A stretch of 64,000 bases of DNA from Daedaleopsis sinensis (taxonomy: Eukaryota > Basidiomycota > Agaricomycetes > Polyporales > Polyporaceae), in assembly GCA_033807695.1 (NCBI GenBank), contig CM066310.1, positions 186,001-250,000 of the forward strand, written 5' to 3'. The notes below the pieces were generated by a model. The model worked only from the letters and a program-made list of their open reading frames with translations, had not been told where the DNA came from and searched no databases. Position numbers and translations under genes: made by a program. Numbering within the stretch: the first letter of the stretch is position 1; each line of letters begins with the position of its first letter. Of the stretch, positions 32,318 to 43,760 are shown one piece after another.

Positions 32318-33176
32318 TCAGTGTCCCTGCGTCGACGCCCCGTTCGTCATGCGCGACGGCGGCATATTCGAGGCAGGAGGTAAGTTGAACTGAGCATATG
32401 CTCCTGACGATATGTTCTGCAGGAATGTTATATGCACGTCGTTTCGCTCTTTGAGCCATCTCGCCATCTCAGCGAACGTCTTTGGTCGCTCACGTTCATT
32501 GAGAGTGAGCGGTTGAGAGAGGGCGGTGCGAATTTCCAAAGCAAGCGGTATTGCGAACGCTGGAGGAGGGACACCTGGTTGACGTGCGAGGCATGATGGA
32601 TGGTTAGCGTTCGTTCAAACCACATAGACCAGTGAACGTGAATTATCGAGTGAGATATAGAGATGATGGAACGTACTTCTGGTGTTTGTAGGTACCCGTA
32701 CTCTTCGTTTCCTCCTCTGTGGGCCGGCGCCCGCGGAGGTCTTGCCCAATTCCTCGCCATAGGTACTCGCCACACTAGGCCTCGGTCGGATCCTACCACG
32801 CACTGTATCCTCCCTCAAACGTCTGGCACAGAAGTAGTGGCGTATCTTCTCAAGCGAGAGCTCCTCGCACCCTTGGATGGACGAGGTTTGCGTTCGCAGA
32901 TCTTCGAGCTCTGAGATGGTTGGGCGAGTTGAAACGGTTTGATAGAATCCTACTCATCTAGTCAGTCCTCTAGCTCTGACAAACCTAGCAGTCGAGATAT
33001 AGCAATGCAATCTTACGATGGAAGATATCAATTGCCTCTGTTGGTAACTTGGTTAGGAAGCCCTCGGTACTAATAGTGGTTTGAAGCTCGTCCCGCCGCC
33101 GGGTAGTAGTAGACCGTGCGCGCCGTGTCGCAGGGAGGTGGGGAGACTCGGAGCTAAGCTTAGGAGTTGGAAGCAT
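32318..33176 (-). CDS. Degenerate-homeodomain-like protein, short form
   Basis: Exons 33176-33017, 32949-32677 and 32574-32318 (introns 67 and 102 nt) encode 229 residues and sum to a multiple of three. Recognisable blocks: FYQTVSTRP; a GCEE turn; KIRHYFCARRLRE, which sits where homeodomain helix 3 (WFxNxR) would be but has YFxAxR; a basic patch (PQRRKRRVRV); and a C-terminal block PLALEIRTALSQPL, RPKTFAEMARWLKE, ISSGAYAQFNLPP. The same blocks recur in the divergently transcribed neighbour and in the hAT-disrupted gene at 11.4-15 kb. A nuclear, DNA-binding role is inferred from the basic helix 3-like segment only; the C-terminal block has no function known to me. Start ATG 33174-33176 chosen as the first in-frame ATG (MLPTPKLSS). 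Confidence 0.65.
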
Positions 33177-33339
33177 CCTGAGGAAAAATGCAGAGAGTAT
33201 CGGGGAGGAGTTCAAGCTGATAACGGAGGCGAGGATGCAAGTTGTACTCAGGTCGTTGAAGGAACAATAACACACCGCGGTGCACGGCGACGGTGGCACT
33301 CACTCGCCACCGTGACCATCTCGTTCCCACGAGTCATCG

Positions 33340-33374
33340 AGGTGTGACCTAAGTCACACTCCTGTGTCACACCT
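33340..33374. promoter_or_regulatory. Clustered palindromic sites in a bidirectional promoter
   Basis: Within 35 bases lie gtgtgac-ctaa-gtcacac and then gtgtcacacct, three half-sites of one gtgtga(c) word. They sit between two head-to-head genes whose starts are 518 bp apart. Such spacing suits a dimeric regulator binding site. Regulation is inferred. Confidence 0.45.
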
Positions 33375-33693
33375 TGACAATTTTGCGGACCGTATAGGTC
33401 TAACCCTTCTTATCCTGCCATGTCTGCTCTAGATATATCTTGTACTGCTTTGACTCACTCATAGGCGTTCACTGACCGCTACGGCCCATGGACACCGACC
33501 AACCAGCGAAACTTGAATCTATCGAAGCTTGAGCTTAATTGACAGCTCAGCTTCCTCATTCGAGATGTGGCAGTCACACGCGCTACCGCAGCATACTCAG
33601 CTGCGGGAGCCTCGAACCCAGATCCCTCACATTTTCAAAGGGTCGCACATTGTCCCGGGTGGGTACTAGTACCTAACCAGCACGCACCGCAAC

Positions 33694-35019
33694 ATGGCCC
33701 GGAAATCTCTGCAAACACGATCCCCGTTACGAGTATCTACACGACATCGACGTCCCGCCGCCTCTCGTGCACGAGACTCTCAGTCCGATACAACGCAGAA
33801 GGAAAGTAGAATATTTCGTCTTCCAAAGGACGTCTATATGATGCTGAATGGTAAGTTCCAAGGCATGATTCAGAGTCATCCTTTGGGTAGGTACTCATCC
33901 ATGTCTCCACCAAACCGGCGTGATGGTGACTCCACAAGACTTCTACCACACCGTAACGTCGCTCCCCGACACTGCCCAGCGGAACGCGCTCTTGAGGGAG
34001 ATCCAGGTACATCCAGGATGCGAGGAATACACTCCCCATCAGCTCCGTGTCTACTTCAAGACGAAGCGGAAAGAAGAAGGCCGCGCCGCCCGCGCCGCAT
34101 CCGAAGCGGAGAAATCTACAACGACGCTGCCTGTTAAGCAGAGGTTTGAGCGAGTCCCCACCAGTCATCAGCATAATGGTATGTGTTGCAATGTTTCAGG
34201 CTACGCACACGTTTTGATACCCTTCTATTCATATTCAGGGCGGGGAAAAACTCTCGGTCATCCTGGCACGAGGCGTCGTGTCTCCGAGACCCCCGTGTGT
34301 ACTTCCGAAAAGCCAGCTGCGCTCATCTCAGGAGGACTCGATGAATATTCGAGCACTACCGATGTCTGTCTCACCAACCCCGAGCGACCCGTACCGCGTT
34401 CTACGTCCACCGGCTCAGACTCCTTCGAGGGTGGCTGTCCACATCTGGCTGAACTACCATCTACAGATTCCGGTATCAGCCACGATCTTCCAGTTTCAGG
34501 GGAAGAAGTACGCGAGTCCGCGTCAGTCGTCTCCTACGCATCTCTCAACACCGATGAGATCGTCTCGACCCATCTGGCAGGCTCCGATGGCGCTCCTGTT
34601 CCTCCAGACTTAGTCCCAGAGCATGTCGAGCTCGCGTCGATGCTCCAGAACGTGCTTCGCGAACCGTCGACACACGCTTCCGAGAGGCCGAAAACGTTCA
34701 AAGAGCTCTCTCAATGGATCGAAGAGGAGAGACGGCGCGCACTCCTGCCACCGCTATCGGTACTACCGAAGATATGGTGCTCGTCTAGCGGGCCATGATG
34801 ATCCCGCGGATCTCATACGGTCTCGTGGCCGCAGCAACGTCAACGCACTGGGGTCACCCGTCAAATTTTCAAAGCTCATCGACCAGTGCCCCCAACGCCA
34901 GCGCTCGTGATCGGACTGCGTCGGGCGTAGGGCACGGCACGAGTCAGTGGAAGCAAGGAGTGAAGTACTGGTACATTGCGGCGGTCTACCTCGCCGTGGC
35001 CGCAAGTGTTGTTTTGTAG
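33694..35019 (+). CDS. Degenerate-homeodomain-like protein, long form with possible C-terminal membrane helix
   Basis: Exon 1 (33694-33850) opens MARKSLQTRSP; exon 2 begins at 33939 with DFYHTVTSLPDTAQ. The homeodomain-like stretch follows: a GCEE turn, then YTPHQLRVYFKTKRKEE (helix 3 with Y for W and T for N). A probable 60-nt intron (34179-34238) leads to a Ser-rich linker and the conserved C-terminal block VELASMLQNVLREP and RPKTFKELSQWIEEER. The frame ends at 34798, but a second frame downstream (ISYGLVAA resembling the ISSGAYA of the paralogues, then a hydrophobic YWYIAAVYLAVAASVVL before a stop at 35017) looks like the true end. A very short intron or a frameshift near 34765-34790 would join them. 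It is head-to-head with its paralogue. Confidence 0.6.
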
Positions 35020-36071
35020 ACGAGGGTTTATGACGTTGCTCTCTTCATCCTAGGACCTATTGCCATATATCTCAGATTGTATCACATAGCTTATGCTCGG
35101 AGGCTTATACGTGTGTCCCCAGTGATGGCATGTCCTGTGTTAGTATTATATGTATCTCTACGAACGTTGGACTTGACAGAGTAGTATACTGTTTGTGAAT
35201 TCGTCAGGTGCGGTTTCTAGCAACCTGTCACTGCCATCGTCAGTAGATCGACCAAAAGACATCATAATACTCATTCGACAATAGGGCGACGGTCAGTTCC
35301 GGGTGTCGGCCGCCTACTTATTGAGGAGCGTTCAGTGTCCAAGGCAGGGCGCGTGGCCGACTCGGAGACGGAGTCAAGATCTTCCCGTGCATGATGGGTC
35401 CTCTGTCCTGCTTTCCAATTCGATACAGCCGCTCAGTGTACACGCAGGATGCGACACTGGGCCACACTCCGCTAAGCATCTTGATGCCCCCAGTATCCGG
35501 CGATCTTCAAGCTAGTATCACCGTGACACTCGAAGAAAGAGCATCTCGCTCCCACATGGATCTGAGAGCTGGCTGCCCACAGTGCTCGGCACGGCCAAGG
35601 GCAACTGGAAGATGACGCTGAAAGAAGCTCACCGTGTTGTCTTCTGATGGCGGTCGGCCGAAAGACTGCGTTCTTCGAGCCATGGCATTTGTCTCGCTCG
35701 AATGGTCTAGGCCGGCCGGCGCTGCCTCTAGCATTGCATTCGATCCCCATTCTCCGCGAGACGTTGCACTCATTGGTCGACGGTCGCGGAGTGGCACCAT
35801 GCACGCAGACGCGCGGCGAGTCAGGTTCAAGCAAAGTGTTAATCCCGAGTCACGTCTTCGGGATGCTAACCCGTCCCTCCAGTAGCATCTAGTAGCACTC
35901 TGCCAGATGATCGTCAATAACCACCGCTTTACTCGCGAAAGTCTGGACCATGACGTACCTAACAGACTCGTCCAGGGATCTAGGCGTTGTACCTATATAA
36001 GCTGCCTACCTTTCGCCATCTGATCATCGAACCAGACATCTCATCCCATCCTACACCACCAGTCCAGCAAC
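35020..36071. other. Intergenic region upstream of the O-methyltransferase
   Basis: No coding exon recognised. The last 80 bases hold the methyltransferase core promoter. Confidence 0.5.
35994..36000 (+). promoter_or_regulatory. TATA box of the O-methyltransferase gene
   Basis: TATATAA in acctatataagc, 72 bases before the ATG at 36072, a standard spacing with room for a short leader. Confidence 0.6.
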
Positions 36072-36861
36072 ATGTCCTCTCCATTACCTGTCGACGCTCC
36101 CGCACACATCCTCGAGCTGCTCTCCCGGCTCCACAAGCTCTCCCTCGCACAAGAGGCCAAACTCAGAGGCCGCTCATCCTCCGACTCGGACCCATCCCAC
36201 TTTGTCTCCTCCGACTTCTCCCCGACCGAAGGATTGCAGGGGTTCGACGACCTCATGTCCGACAAGTTCATCGCGCTCGACGAGGACAAGAGCCAATTCG
36301 TCTATCAGCTCATCCGTGCCACGGGCGCAACCAACGTCGTCGAGGCCGGCACCAGCTTCGGCGTCAGCACTATCTACCTTGCGCTCGGGGTCGGGCAGAA
36401 CAAGGCCGCCTCTGGGAAGGCGGGCACCGTCATCGCGACCGAGAAGGAGGAACTCAAGGCCGCTCGGGCCAGAGAACACTGGAAGCTATGCGGGGAGAGC
36501 GTAGAGAGGGAGATCGACCTGCGCGTCGGCGATCTGCTGGAGACGTTGAAAGAAGGTGTTCCAGAGGTCGACCTAGTGCTGTTGGACAGTGAGTACTCAC
36601 GGTCGAGAAGTGGCCGAGTGTGTGTTGGCTAACGAACGTTGCACCTGTCCAGTTTGGGCGCCGTTGGCCCTCCCGACCCTCAAGGTCCTGCTGCCGAGGT
36701 TGCGTCCTGGTGCTGTGATTCTGACGGACAATACGGTCACGGGTGCGGAGGGCTACAAGAGCTTTCTCGCGTATTTGCGGGCACCGGAGAGCGGTTTCCA
36801 GAACATGGTGCTGCCCTACACGGGTGGGTTTGAAATGAGTGTCTACTACCCACAGGAGTAG
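36072..36861 (+). CDS. Class I SAM-dependent O-methyltransferase-like protein
   Basis: 241 residues from exons 36072-36588 and 36653-36861 (64-nt intron with a ctaac branch motif). Methyl-transfer enzyme using S-adenosylmethionine. The glycine-rich SAM motif I VVEAGTSFGVSTIYLA lies near residues 94-109, an acidic residue ends the next strand (VIATEKE), and VDLVLLDIW and AVILTDNTV supply the aspartate and DN pair that bind a metal in cation-dependent O-methyltransferases. The size fits the small O-methyltransferase group. The substrate is unknown. It is followed within 100 bases by pseudogene relics on the other strand. Confidence 0.85.
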
Positions 36862-36960
36862 GCGGACTAAATCCTTCCGATTGGAACGTCGGATACTTTT
36901 CCTATGATAGTACCAATCAGCCCATATGTCTGGAGAGACTTGACTCGCAATCGATGCTGA

Positions 36961-37195
36961 GAACTTGCATACCTGGTCTTCGGTGTACCCAAGCTCCTGG
37001 AGCACTCCGGCGAGCGCGCCCTACTTCATGCCCTTCTTGCCCGCGAGCGCCGCGACCTGTCCCAGGTGACCTATACGCGCGATCAGCACGGGCAGCGGGT
37101 CCGGAGCAGTGGGACACGTACCGCTCACGAAGATCCTCGCCTTCTCGCCGAGACTTGCAGGGGGGAGGTGCTTCGTGACGAACTCCGCGTTCACA
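36961..37195 (-). pseudogene. C-terminal relic of an NADH-cytochrome b5 reductase (MCR1-like)
   Basis: Reading leftwards: NAEFVTKHLPPASLGEKARIFVSG, interrupted by a short intron-like or inserted stretch, then QVAALAGKKGMK, an in-frame stop, and GALAGVLQELGYTEDQVCKF. These match in order the end of fungal cytochrome b5 reductases (CGPPGQV..., ending GYTEDQVxKF). The PPG turn is broken by indels, the natural stop after KF is missing, and no FAD/NAD domain upstream was found. A decayed 3-prime fragment. Confidence 0.6.
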
Positions 37196-37541
37196 TTACT
37201 CGATTCCACGAGGTTCCTCGGCAGGCGTCAAACAAGAACTAGACGTCCTCCCGAATCCCAACGACGTGAGATACACGACCGGTGGAGGGCCTACTACTTA
37301 CGCTAGGTGGCGACGCACCCATCATCATCTCGGGACGCCCTAGGTGCGCCCGGCGAGCACAGCGTGCGACGAGCATCGAGCCCGAGGCTCATGCATTGTG
37401 CAATCGGAGTCCATGTAATTCCAACGCAATGCTGTAACACCGTATACCGTGATGACCACCCTCAGAACGCAAGTCCATCCACCCGAGGGCGGAGAGCAAT
37501 ACCCCATCCCGCACCCGTCTCGGTGTCTCGCTCCTCAGGTC

Positions 37542-38395
37542 TCAGCACTGTTTCCACATCTTGACGCAGTCGACCACCGAGCGGGCGGTCCTCGACGTTC
37601 TGGGGCCACGACACCAGCGATGGTCCACCATGGCACGCATCGCGCGAAGGAGGAGGAACTCACTGAAGCCGCTCATGCTGACGTCGTGCGTCCAGATGTT
37701 GACTGTGTCAAACGTGTCGAAGTTGTCCTCCGTGACCAGGCACAGGTCCCCAACCCGCAGGGTCGTCCGGTACGAGAAGTAGCAGCGCAAGAGACCGCCC
37801 GCGAGGCCAACGAGCACGAGCGCGTACACCATCCTGTGCGAGAGCGCCATGCACGGGTCCTTCACGCCTAGACGAGACTTCTCGATCGCCCCCGTGAGTA
37901 TCGACAAGCGCTTCGACTTCTTGAGGCGGGAGACGGTGAACCGGGGCGAGAGGAGAGGGCCGTCGAGCGCGCGGCCGAGCTGTGGTGCAGCGGCCGTGAG
38001 GGTGTAAACGAGCTACGTGCATGGATGCGCGGGGTTGGAGGGAGCCGATGCTGCTGCATATCCGTCGTCCACTAGCGGAGGGTGGACTAGACACGACAGG
38101 CAGCGCCCTTGCGTGTCGTGTAGACGGAGACGCGGCCGTCGAGGCGCCTGTAGACGCGTGGTCGGGGAGCCCGCTGGAGCTCACGACGTTCGCGTGCTTC
38201 GGAGTAGAGGGCAGGGAGGCGTCGGGGGTCATGAACGTTTCGCGTGGGACGTTATGAGGGCCTAGCGGGGTGAGTCCGTCCCGGGATGAAGAACGTGACG
38301 CCGCGGGGCACGTCAGCCGAGCTACAGACCTGAAGCGGACGGGCGAGACGAAGACGGCGAGGAGGAGGAGGAGGATGGTCGAGCAATGGCTTTAA
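37542..38395 (-). pseudogene. GH16 pseudogene lacking the catalytic exons
   Basis: Strong resemblance, mirror-oriented, to the intact GH16 gene at 52313. It shows a Ser/Pro N-terminus, SSADVPRGV..FFIPGRT, PDASLPSTPK, the membrane helix with MVYALVLVGLAGGLLRCYFS, and CLVTEDNFDTFDTVN ending MSGF. The sequence then jumps straight to the gene's last exon (WPQNVEDRP... KMWKQC and stop at 37542). About 1 kb carrying the EIDIMEARG active site is absent, and several frameshifts disturb the N-terminal part. Confidence 0.85.
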
Positions 38396-41300
38396 CCTCG
38401 CCCTCAGATACCTGTAGATGCGCCTCGAGCAGACGGTCGGCCAGGAGCGCAACTAGAAGTCGAAGTCACCAAACACCACCACGCTGGGCAAAGTCGATGA
38501 TCCACAGCACGCGTTCGAGCTACGTTTTATGCAGTTTCTGCCGTGGCCCGGTGTGCAGCGACCGCGGAAATCTAGGGAACGTACCAGTGGGTAAGCGGTG
38601 CCTTGTACAGTGCGGTCCGTGCACGTAGACTCCGTTAGCGAGAGCATACCTTGGACCGTTTGATGCAGTCAATAGGACTACTCTTCCCGACGTTCCGGCG
38701 ACACTGCCGGGTGATACTACTCTGTGTGGCACGCTTGTACGCTTTCGAGCGCAGGAGTGTAGGAGGGCAGTGGAACAAGTACTCGGGGCATTCCAGGCCT
38801 ATGAGCCGGGCCCCGGCGGACTTGAAGGGAAGAATAGGCGTGCAGTGACGGAGATAATGTACCTACAATTGGGTAATTTCTCGAGGGATGAAAATCCAGA
38901 AGTGTGGTAACGGTGAACATAGGGAGGTGCACTTATAAGAGCGCACATACTAGGAGGATTCTGCTAAGGATCGGTCGGAGGAGATGCGTATAGAGGAGGA
39001 CTCACGGACCTTATTCAAGACAATAGCCAATGTTCTATCCAAGCTCACCCCTGCGGACCTCCTCCACGAGCCTGCTCCTGCACCCCTCCGTATCGCATGC
39101 ACCGAGGACGAGAACAATTCCAATGTCGCCCTCGGATACCTGTCGTAAGCTGGCTATGGTTTATCGGACATGTAGACTTGAGACTTGAGACCAGAGTGGG
39201 AGCATCTGAGCAATAGGAGAGAGACTCTGAGAGAGTCACTACTCCGAACCTGGACGAGGTCAAGATCGTGGTGGTAGAGTGCAAGCAAGTCGTGCCGGTT
39301 GACGCTCAGGAGAACTTTTTCCTCCGCTCACATCAAGCCCACCTACACTGTGCAGAGTCTGTCTTTCTCAAGTCTAGTCAAAATCTAACCTGCTTATGCA
39401 CATCGAGCCCAGTGTCATCATGAGATAGGTGGATGATCTCAACCAATGTTGAAGTGAACATGTCGTGTTACTACGGGGATCGCATCGCAATGTTCCCCAC
39501 ATCGTGCGACGTGGACGCGCTCTCCGGATCGTCCGAAACGAGGTGAGCGTGTGTGAGGACCCAGTATACGATGGAGTCGTTGTTTATTTACGTTGTTCTG
39601 TTGCAGGCACCCGCGCCCAGTGACCATCACTGCGACGACTCAGTACCACCTCGCACGCATCATACGGAGTGAATCGAACAACGTCTGTCTTCCGCTTGGA
39701 CCAGGGGCTGGTTTACGAGCCTACGTGGGCCCGGGGACTCCTGCAAGCATATCAGGCGCGGTGTGGGTCTTCGGTCTAGGTGAGTCACAGCTACCCGCAA
39801 CTGGCAAGTTGAGCCAACGCGGTCTCCCGCGTTCTCGCAAACATTGCTGCATCTTTGACCTCCGGCATATGCATGCGCGCAGGTCTAGTGGGAAGGGCAT
39901 GACGTGGGCATCATCAAGATTGGGAGACAAACGGCAGTCCGCGCATACCTATATCCCGGTCCAAGAGGTCCCGAGAGCGACCTGTTGCTCCATGATCACC
40001 GCTTGCTACCGGAAAGGAGGATGACCGTTGTCTACTTCGCTGCGCTGATCAGGGCATCTTCGTCAGCTCCCACCAGCGGGCAAGGCAAGAATGATATTCT
40101 CAACAATTCGACCAGTCACCCGCGCCCGAGCATAGCTGATACATTGCGTTGTAGAAAATGACACCCGGGACTGTCAGATACACACGTCCGCGCTCAGTGG
40201 CAGTCCTCTGCGTTTCAACTTGTTCGCACTCGTTCGCCCGAGCTCTCTTCAGCTCATGTCGCCATGGAATGCTGTCCAAGTTCCACTCGGCCTCAGTATC
40301 GCCAAGATAGCCTGCCCTATCCCTGCTCATCCTCCACTCCGGACTCTGCGCCTTCCTCCATGATTCCTCCGTGGTCTCGCTTTGCGCTCTGGGTCGCTTC
40401 GATCCACAGCTCGACCCGGTCGTTCTCCGGCCACTGCGACCCCCTTGATCGCAGCTCCTAGTAGATATCGCACGTTCCAATGCTCGTACGATCTCTTCGC
40501 CAAGTACCCCGTGTTCGTCGGCTCATCCTCGCAGTCGAGCAGTTCGCCTTCCTGAGCATATGTTCTCTGATGTCGTGGCCGTGGCCCTCCTTGTCCTCCC
40601 CTGGGTTGTTCTCGAACAAGGCTTTCACGACTTGCCCCGTATGGTGCGTATGGCTGTGCCGGATCCACAACAGTGCGTTGTAGAGGATGACAAGGCTCGT
40701 CCGCAGTGTAGGTCGGTCATCCAGCAGAGATCTGTCGTAAGTATGACAGGAAGATTCGCGGCCCCTGGCAGCTCGATCACGGTGACATGGGTGAGCGATT
40801 TAGTGACTTACAGCGCCAGCGAGCAATCACGACTGACCATTCTGTGCGCAGTTAGACCCCTTTTCCATTTATCATCGTCTAGCGGGCACACAACCCCCAA
40901 CGGCGAGCTTCCCTTTCCACTTGACCCTCGTCTCCCCATTTTTCGTCTCCCTCGTGGGGTAGATCATCAGGCTGCCGTCGCTAATATATCCGTGGAAATA
41001 GCGGGCTCTGTGGTACGCCTGTTCATGGGCTAGACAACATCATTCACTCAGCATATCCGTCCTCACGCACTGGCACGCGCCGTACCCTGCAACACACGTA
41101 CCCTCGACGCAGTCCTTCACAAGCCTGACGAGCTGCTTCCCGCGCCCGAACCTGTCCAGCGAGACGCGCACCTCCTCCACCGCGATCCCGTAGTGCACGG
41201 TGCACCCGCCATGCATCCTCTCCGCTCGTCCGAGTCCGGCGCAGCACTGCCACGGTTCGTTCCTCCCGAGATGTCCTCGTGCGCAATTGCAACGAGCGTC

Positions 41301-42481
41301 GGGACGTGCACGACCCCGCCGCGTTCAGCTTGCCCAGGACACGCCCTCCTGCCTTCCTGCCTCTCCTGCCCTCCTGCCCTCCTGCCCTCCTGCTCGCCTC
41401 CGTTCAGGACCCAGGAGGATGCGCCCCGCCCCTCTCAAGTCTCAAGAACAGAACATCCTTTCCCAATCGAATCGAGGGCGATCTTCCCGCGCACCGCGCC
41501 GCGCCCGCCATGTCCTGATCTGCCAGTGCGTCCCCGACCCCGTCCCCGTCGCTGCCGTTGCCGTTGCCGGGCCAGCACACGAGGAACGCGCGGACGTGCT
41601 GGAGGGTCGCGCCGACGTGTGTGTCGACTCGTGGCCGCTGCCCGCCTCCGCCCCCGTACGTGTACACGCAGTGCGGTGGCCCCTTGACGCGCTCGCCCTG
41701 GTCTGGGTCGCGGGTCCCGTCCTCCCTCTTCTCCCGGCGCGCTCGGGGCCCTCAGGCTGCATCGTTCAACGCTCAACGTCTCAACGTCTCAACGGTCCAC
41801 CTCGACGACTGCAGGGCACGTCTGACAACCCTGCGTCCTCGACTTGGGCTTCGGCTTCGGCCGCGGAGTCCTGGGGCTCGCGATCGCCTTCCGCCGCGTC
41901 CAGTGGTTCCCCATCGTCTTCCACATCCCCGGTTGTGGGTCCTGGGTCCTGGGTCCTGGGTCCTGCGGGCTCTTGTGCGCTGTGCGCGATGCAGCGCAAC
42001 GTCCACCGGGCGCGCGCGGATCTCCGAGTCGCACTTCAAGTTCGCGCGTATATCTGTATCTATATATTCGAACACCCCAGCAAGTCCACGCTAGTCAGCT
42101 CACCGTCGACGTCAACGTCCAAAACTCAAATCCAGAACGCGAGCCGCACTCGCACGATAGACCTGCTGACATATGCGGTAAGCCGCCATTTTGAAATCAG
42201 TACCTCCGTGCCTCGGAGAACGGTCGTCGCTAATATAGAGTCCATAATACAGCATCACGCAGCCGGATGCCCGGTATAGCAGAGCGTGGCCACATATCGC
42301 AGGACACGGACACGGACCCGGACACACCAGGCTAGGATCTGTAATGCCGGTACTGGTCCGATGTCGGGCATTCCGCATTTCGCAAGGCGAGCACGCATAA
42401 ATGATAAATACGGCTACTGGACGACAGACTTCAGAAGACAGCACACACCGGGCCCCTCTCCCTCTCCTCAGATCGACCACC
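38396..42481. other. 4-kb region with decayed exon-like fragments, no intact gene recognised
   Basis: Exon-like frames appear at about 38985-39130 (plus; LSKLTPADLLHEPAPAPLR), 39250-39380 (plus; LDEVKIVVVECKQVVP), 39430-39545 (plus; MSCYYGDRIAMFPTSCDV) and 41080-41220 (minus; YGIAVEEVRVSLDRFG), but stops and missing joins prevent a gene model, and no family was recognised. From about 41.3 kb the sequence turns GC-rich with short tandem duplications (for example gggtcct repeated at 41938-41967). An AT-rich stretch at 42396-42412 may be the core promoter of the NmrA-like gene. Confidence 0.4.
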
Positions 42482-43760
42482 ATGGCCTCCTCAGCCTCCG
42501 ACAAACCGCTCGTTCTCATCATCGGCGCAACCGGCACGACCGGCAGCAGCATCCTCAACGCCCTCCTCGCAGCAGGGACCTTCGTGAGTGCCAGGGTGTC
42601 GCTAAACTTCCCCTTCCCTAGGCCTCCAGCTCGTCAGTACGAGTACGGCCGAACGCTAACCACGCTCCCCACCCACACCACATTTCCCCCCGGCACCGAC
42701 AGCGCGTGAGCGCGCTGATCCGCCCGCGCTCCCTCGCAAAGCCCGCGGTGGAGAGCCTGCGCGCGCGGGCCGTCGAGATCCGCGCGGGGGACCTCGCGGA
42801 CGGCGTAGAGCGGCTCACGGAGCTGCTAGCCGGGGTCGACGTGTTCGTCAGCGCGGTGTCCGCCATGGCCATCGCGGCGCAGGAGGACCTCGTGCGCGCG
42901 GCCAGGGACGCGGGCGTGCGCAGGTTCGTCCCGTGTGACTTCGGCACGCCGGGGGCGAAGGGTGTCCGCGAGCTCCACGATTCGGTACGTCTCTTACGGC
43001 CTACTCGGACTCCTCTTCGTGCGGGCCAGATGCTGACGCCAGTCGTGTCGTGCCACGGTACGGTATGACAGAAACTCGCGATCCGGGAGTGCATCAAAGC
43101 GCACGGGGTGCCCTACACGTTCATCGACGTCGGCTGGTGGATGCAGCTCTACCTGCCGCTCCCCCTGCGCAGCAGGACTCCGGAACCGATGAAGGCGTTC
43201 ACGTACGTGCTGGTCGGGAGCGGGGAGGCGCGGACGCTCGTGACGGACCGGGAGCACATCGGCGCGTTCGTCGCGCGCATCGTCGCGGACCCGCGCACCC
43301 TGAACAGCGCGGTGCTCGTCTGGGAGGACGAGGTCGCGCAGAGCGACGCGCACGCGATCGGCGAGGACCTCTCGGGGGACGGGGACGCGCTGAAGTCTCG
43401 GCGGGTATATGTAAGTGATCATGCGCGTACACGGCGCGGATCGCCGACTGACTATGTAGGGGGTACGTACGTACGCACGTATAGGTGACCCCGGAGTATC
43501 TGCTGGCAGCCGCGGCGGCCGGGCAGGAGAAAGTGAAGGCGGACCCGTCGAGCCCCGCGCTGCACGCGGTCGTCTCGATGAACGAGTACTTCTACAGCAT
43601 GTTCGCGCTGCAGGAGAACACGCTGGAGAACGCGAGGCGGCTTGGGTACCTCGACGTGCGGGCGCTGTATCCAGACATCGCTCCGCTGTCCTTCAGGGAG
43701 TACGCGAAGAGCTTCTACAGCGTCGAGGACCCTGGCGCTGTGATCTACGGCACGTCGTAG
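42482..43760 (+). CDS. NmrA-like / isoflavone-reductase-like NAD(P)-binding oxidoreductase
   Basis: 332 residues from four exons (42482-42583, 42703-42984, 43072-43410, 43485-43760; introns 119, 87, 74 nt). An atypical SDR: the N-terminal Rossmann motif IIGATGTTGSSIL (GxxGxxG) lies at residues 12-24. GVDVFVSAVSAMAI follows where these proteins close the cofactor pocket, then RFVPCDFGTP, and PYTFIDVGWW in the position of the family's substrate side. The NmrA family includes both redox-sensing regulators without catalysis and true reductases of aromatic compounds; sequence alone does not decide. The start at 42482 (MASSASDKP) is the first ATG before the fold. An AT-rich stretch about 75 bases upstream could serve as TATA element. 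Confidence 0.88.

Noticed and set aside
33605..33625. Complement of a B-box (tcgaaccc), possible minus-strand tRNA
   Set aside because: No cloverleaf can be drawn and the B-box consensus fails after ggttcgag.
32318..35019. Classical mating-type A (HD1/HD2) locus
   Set aside because: Head-to-head layout fits, but neither protein keeps the WFxNxR residues, and no flanking mitochondrial intermediate peptidase (the usual neighbour) is in view. Kept only as an analogy.
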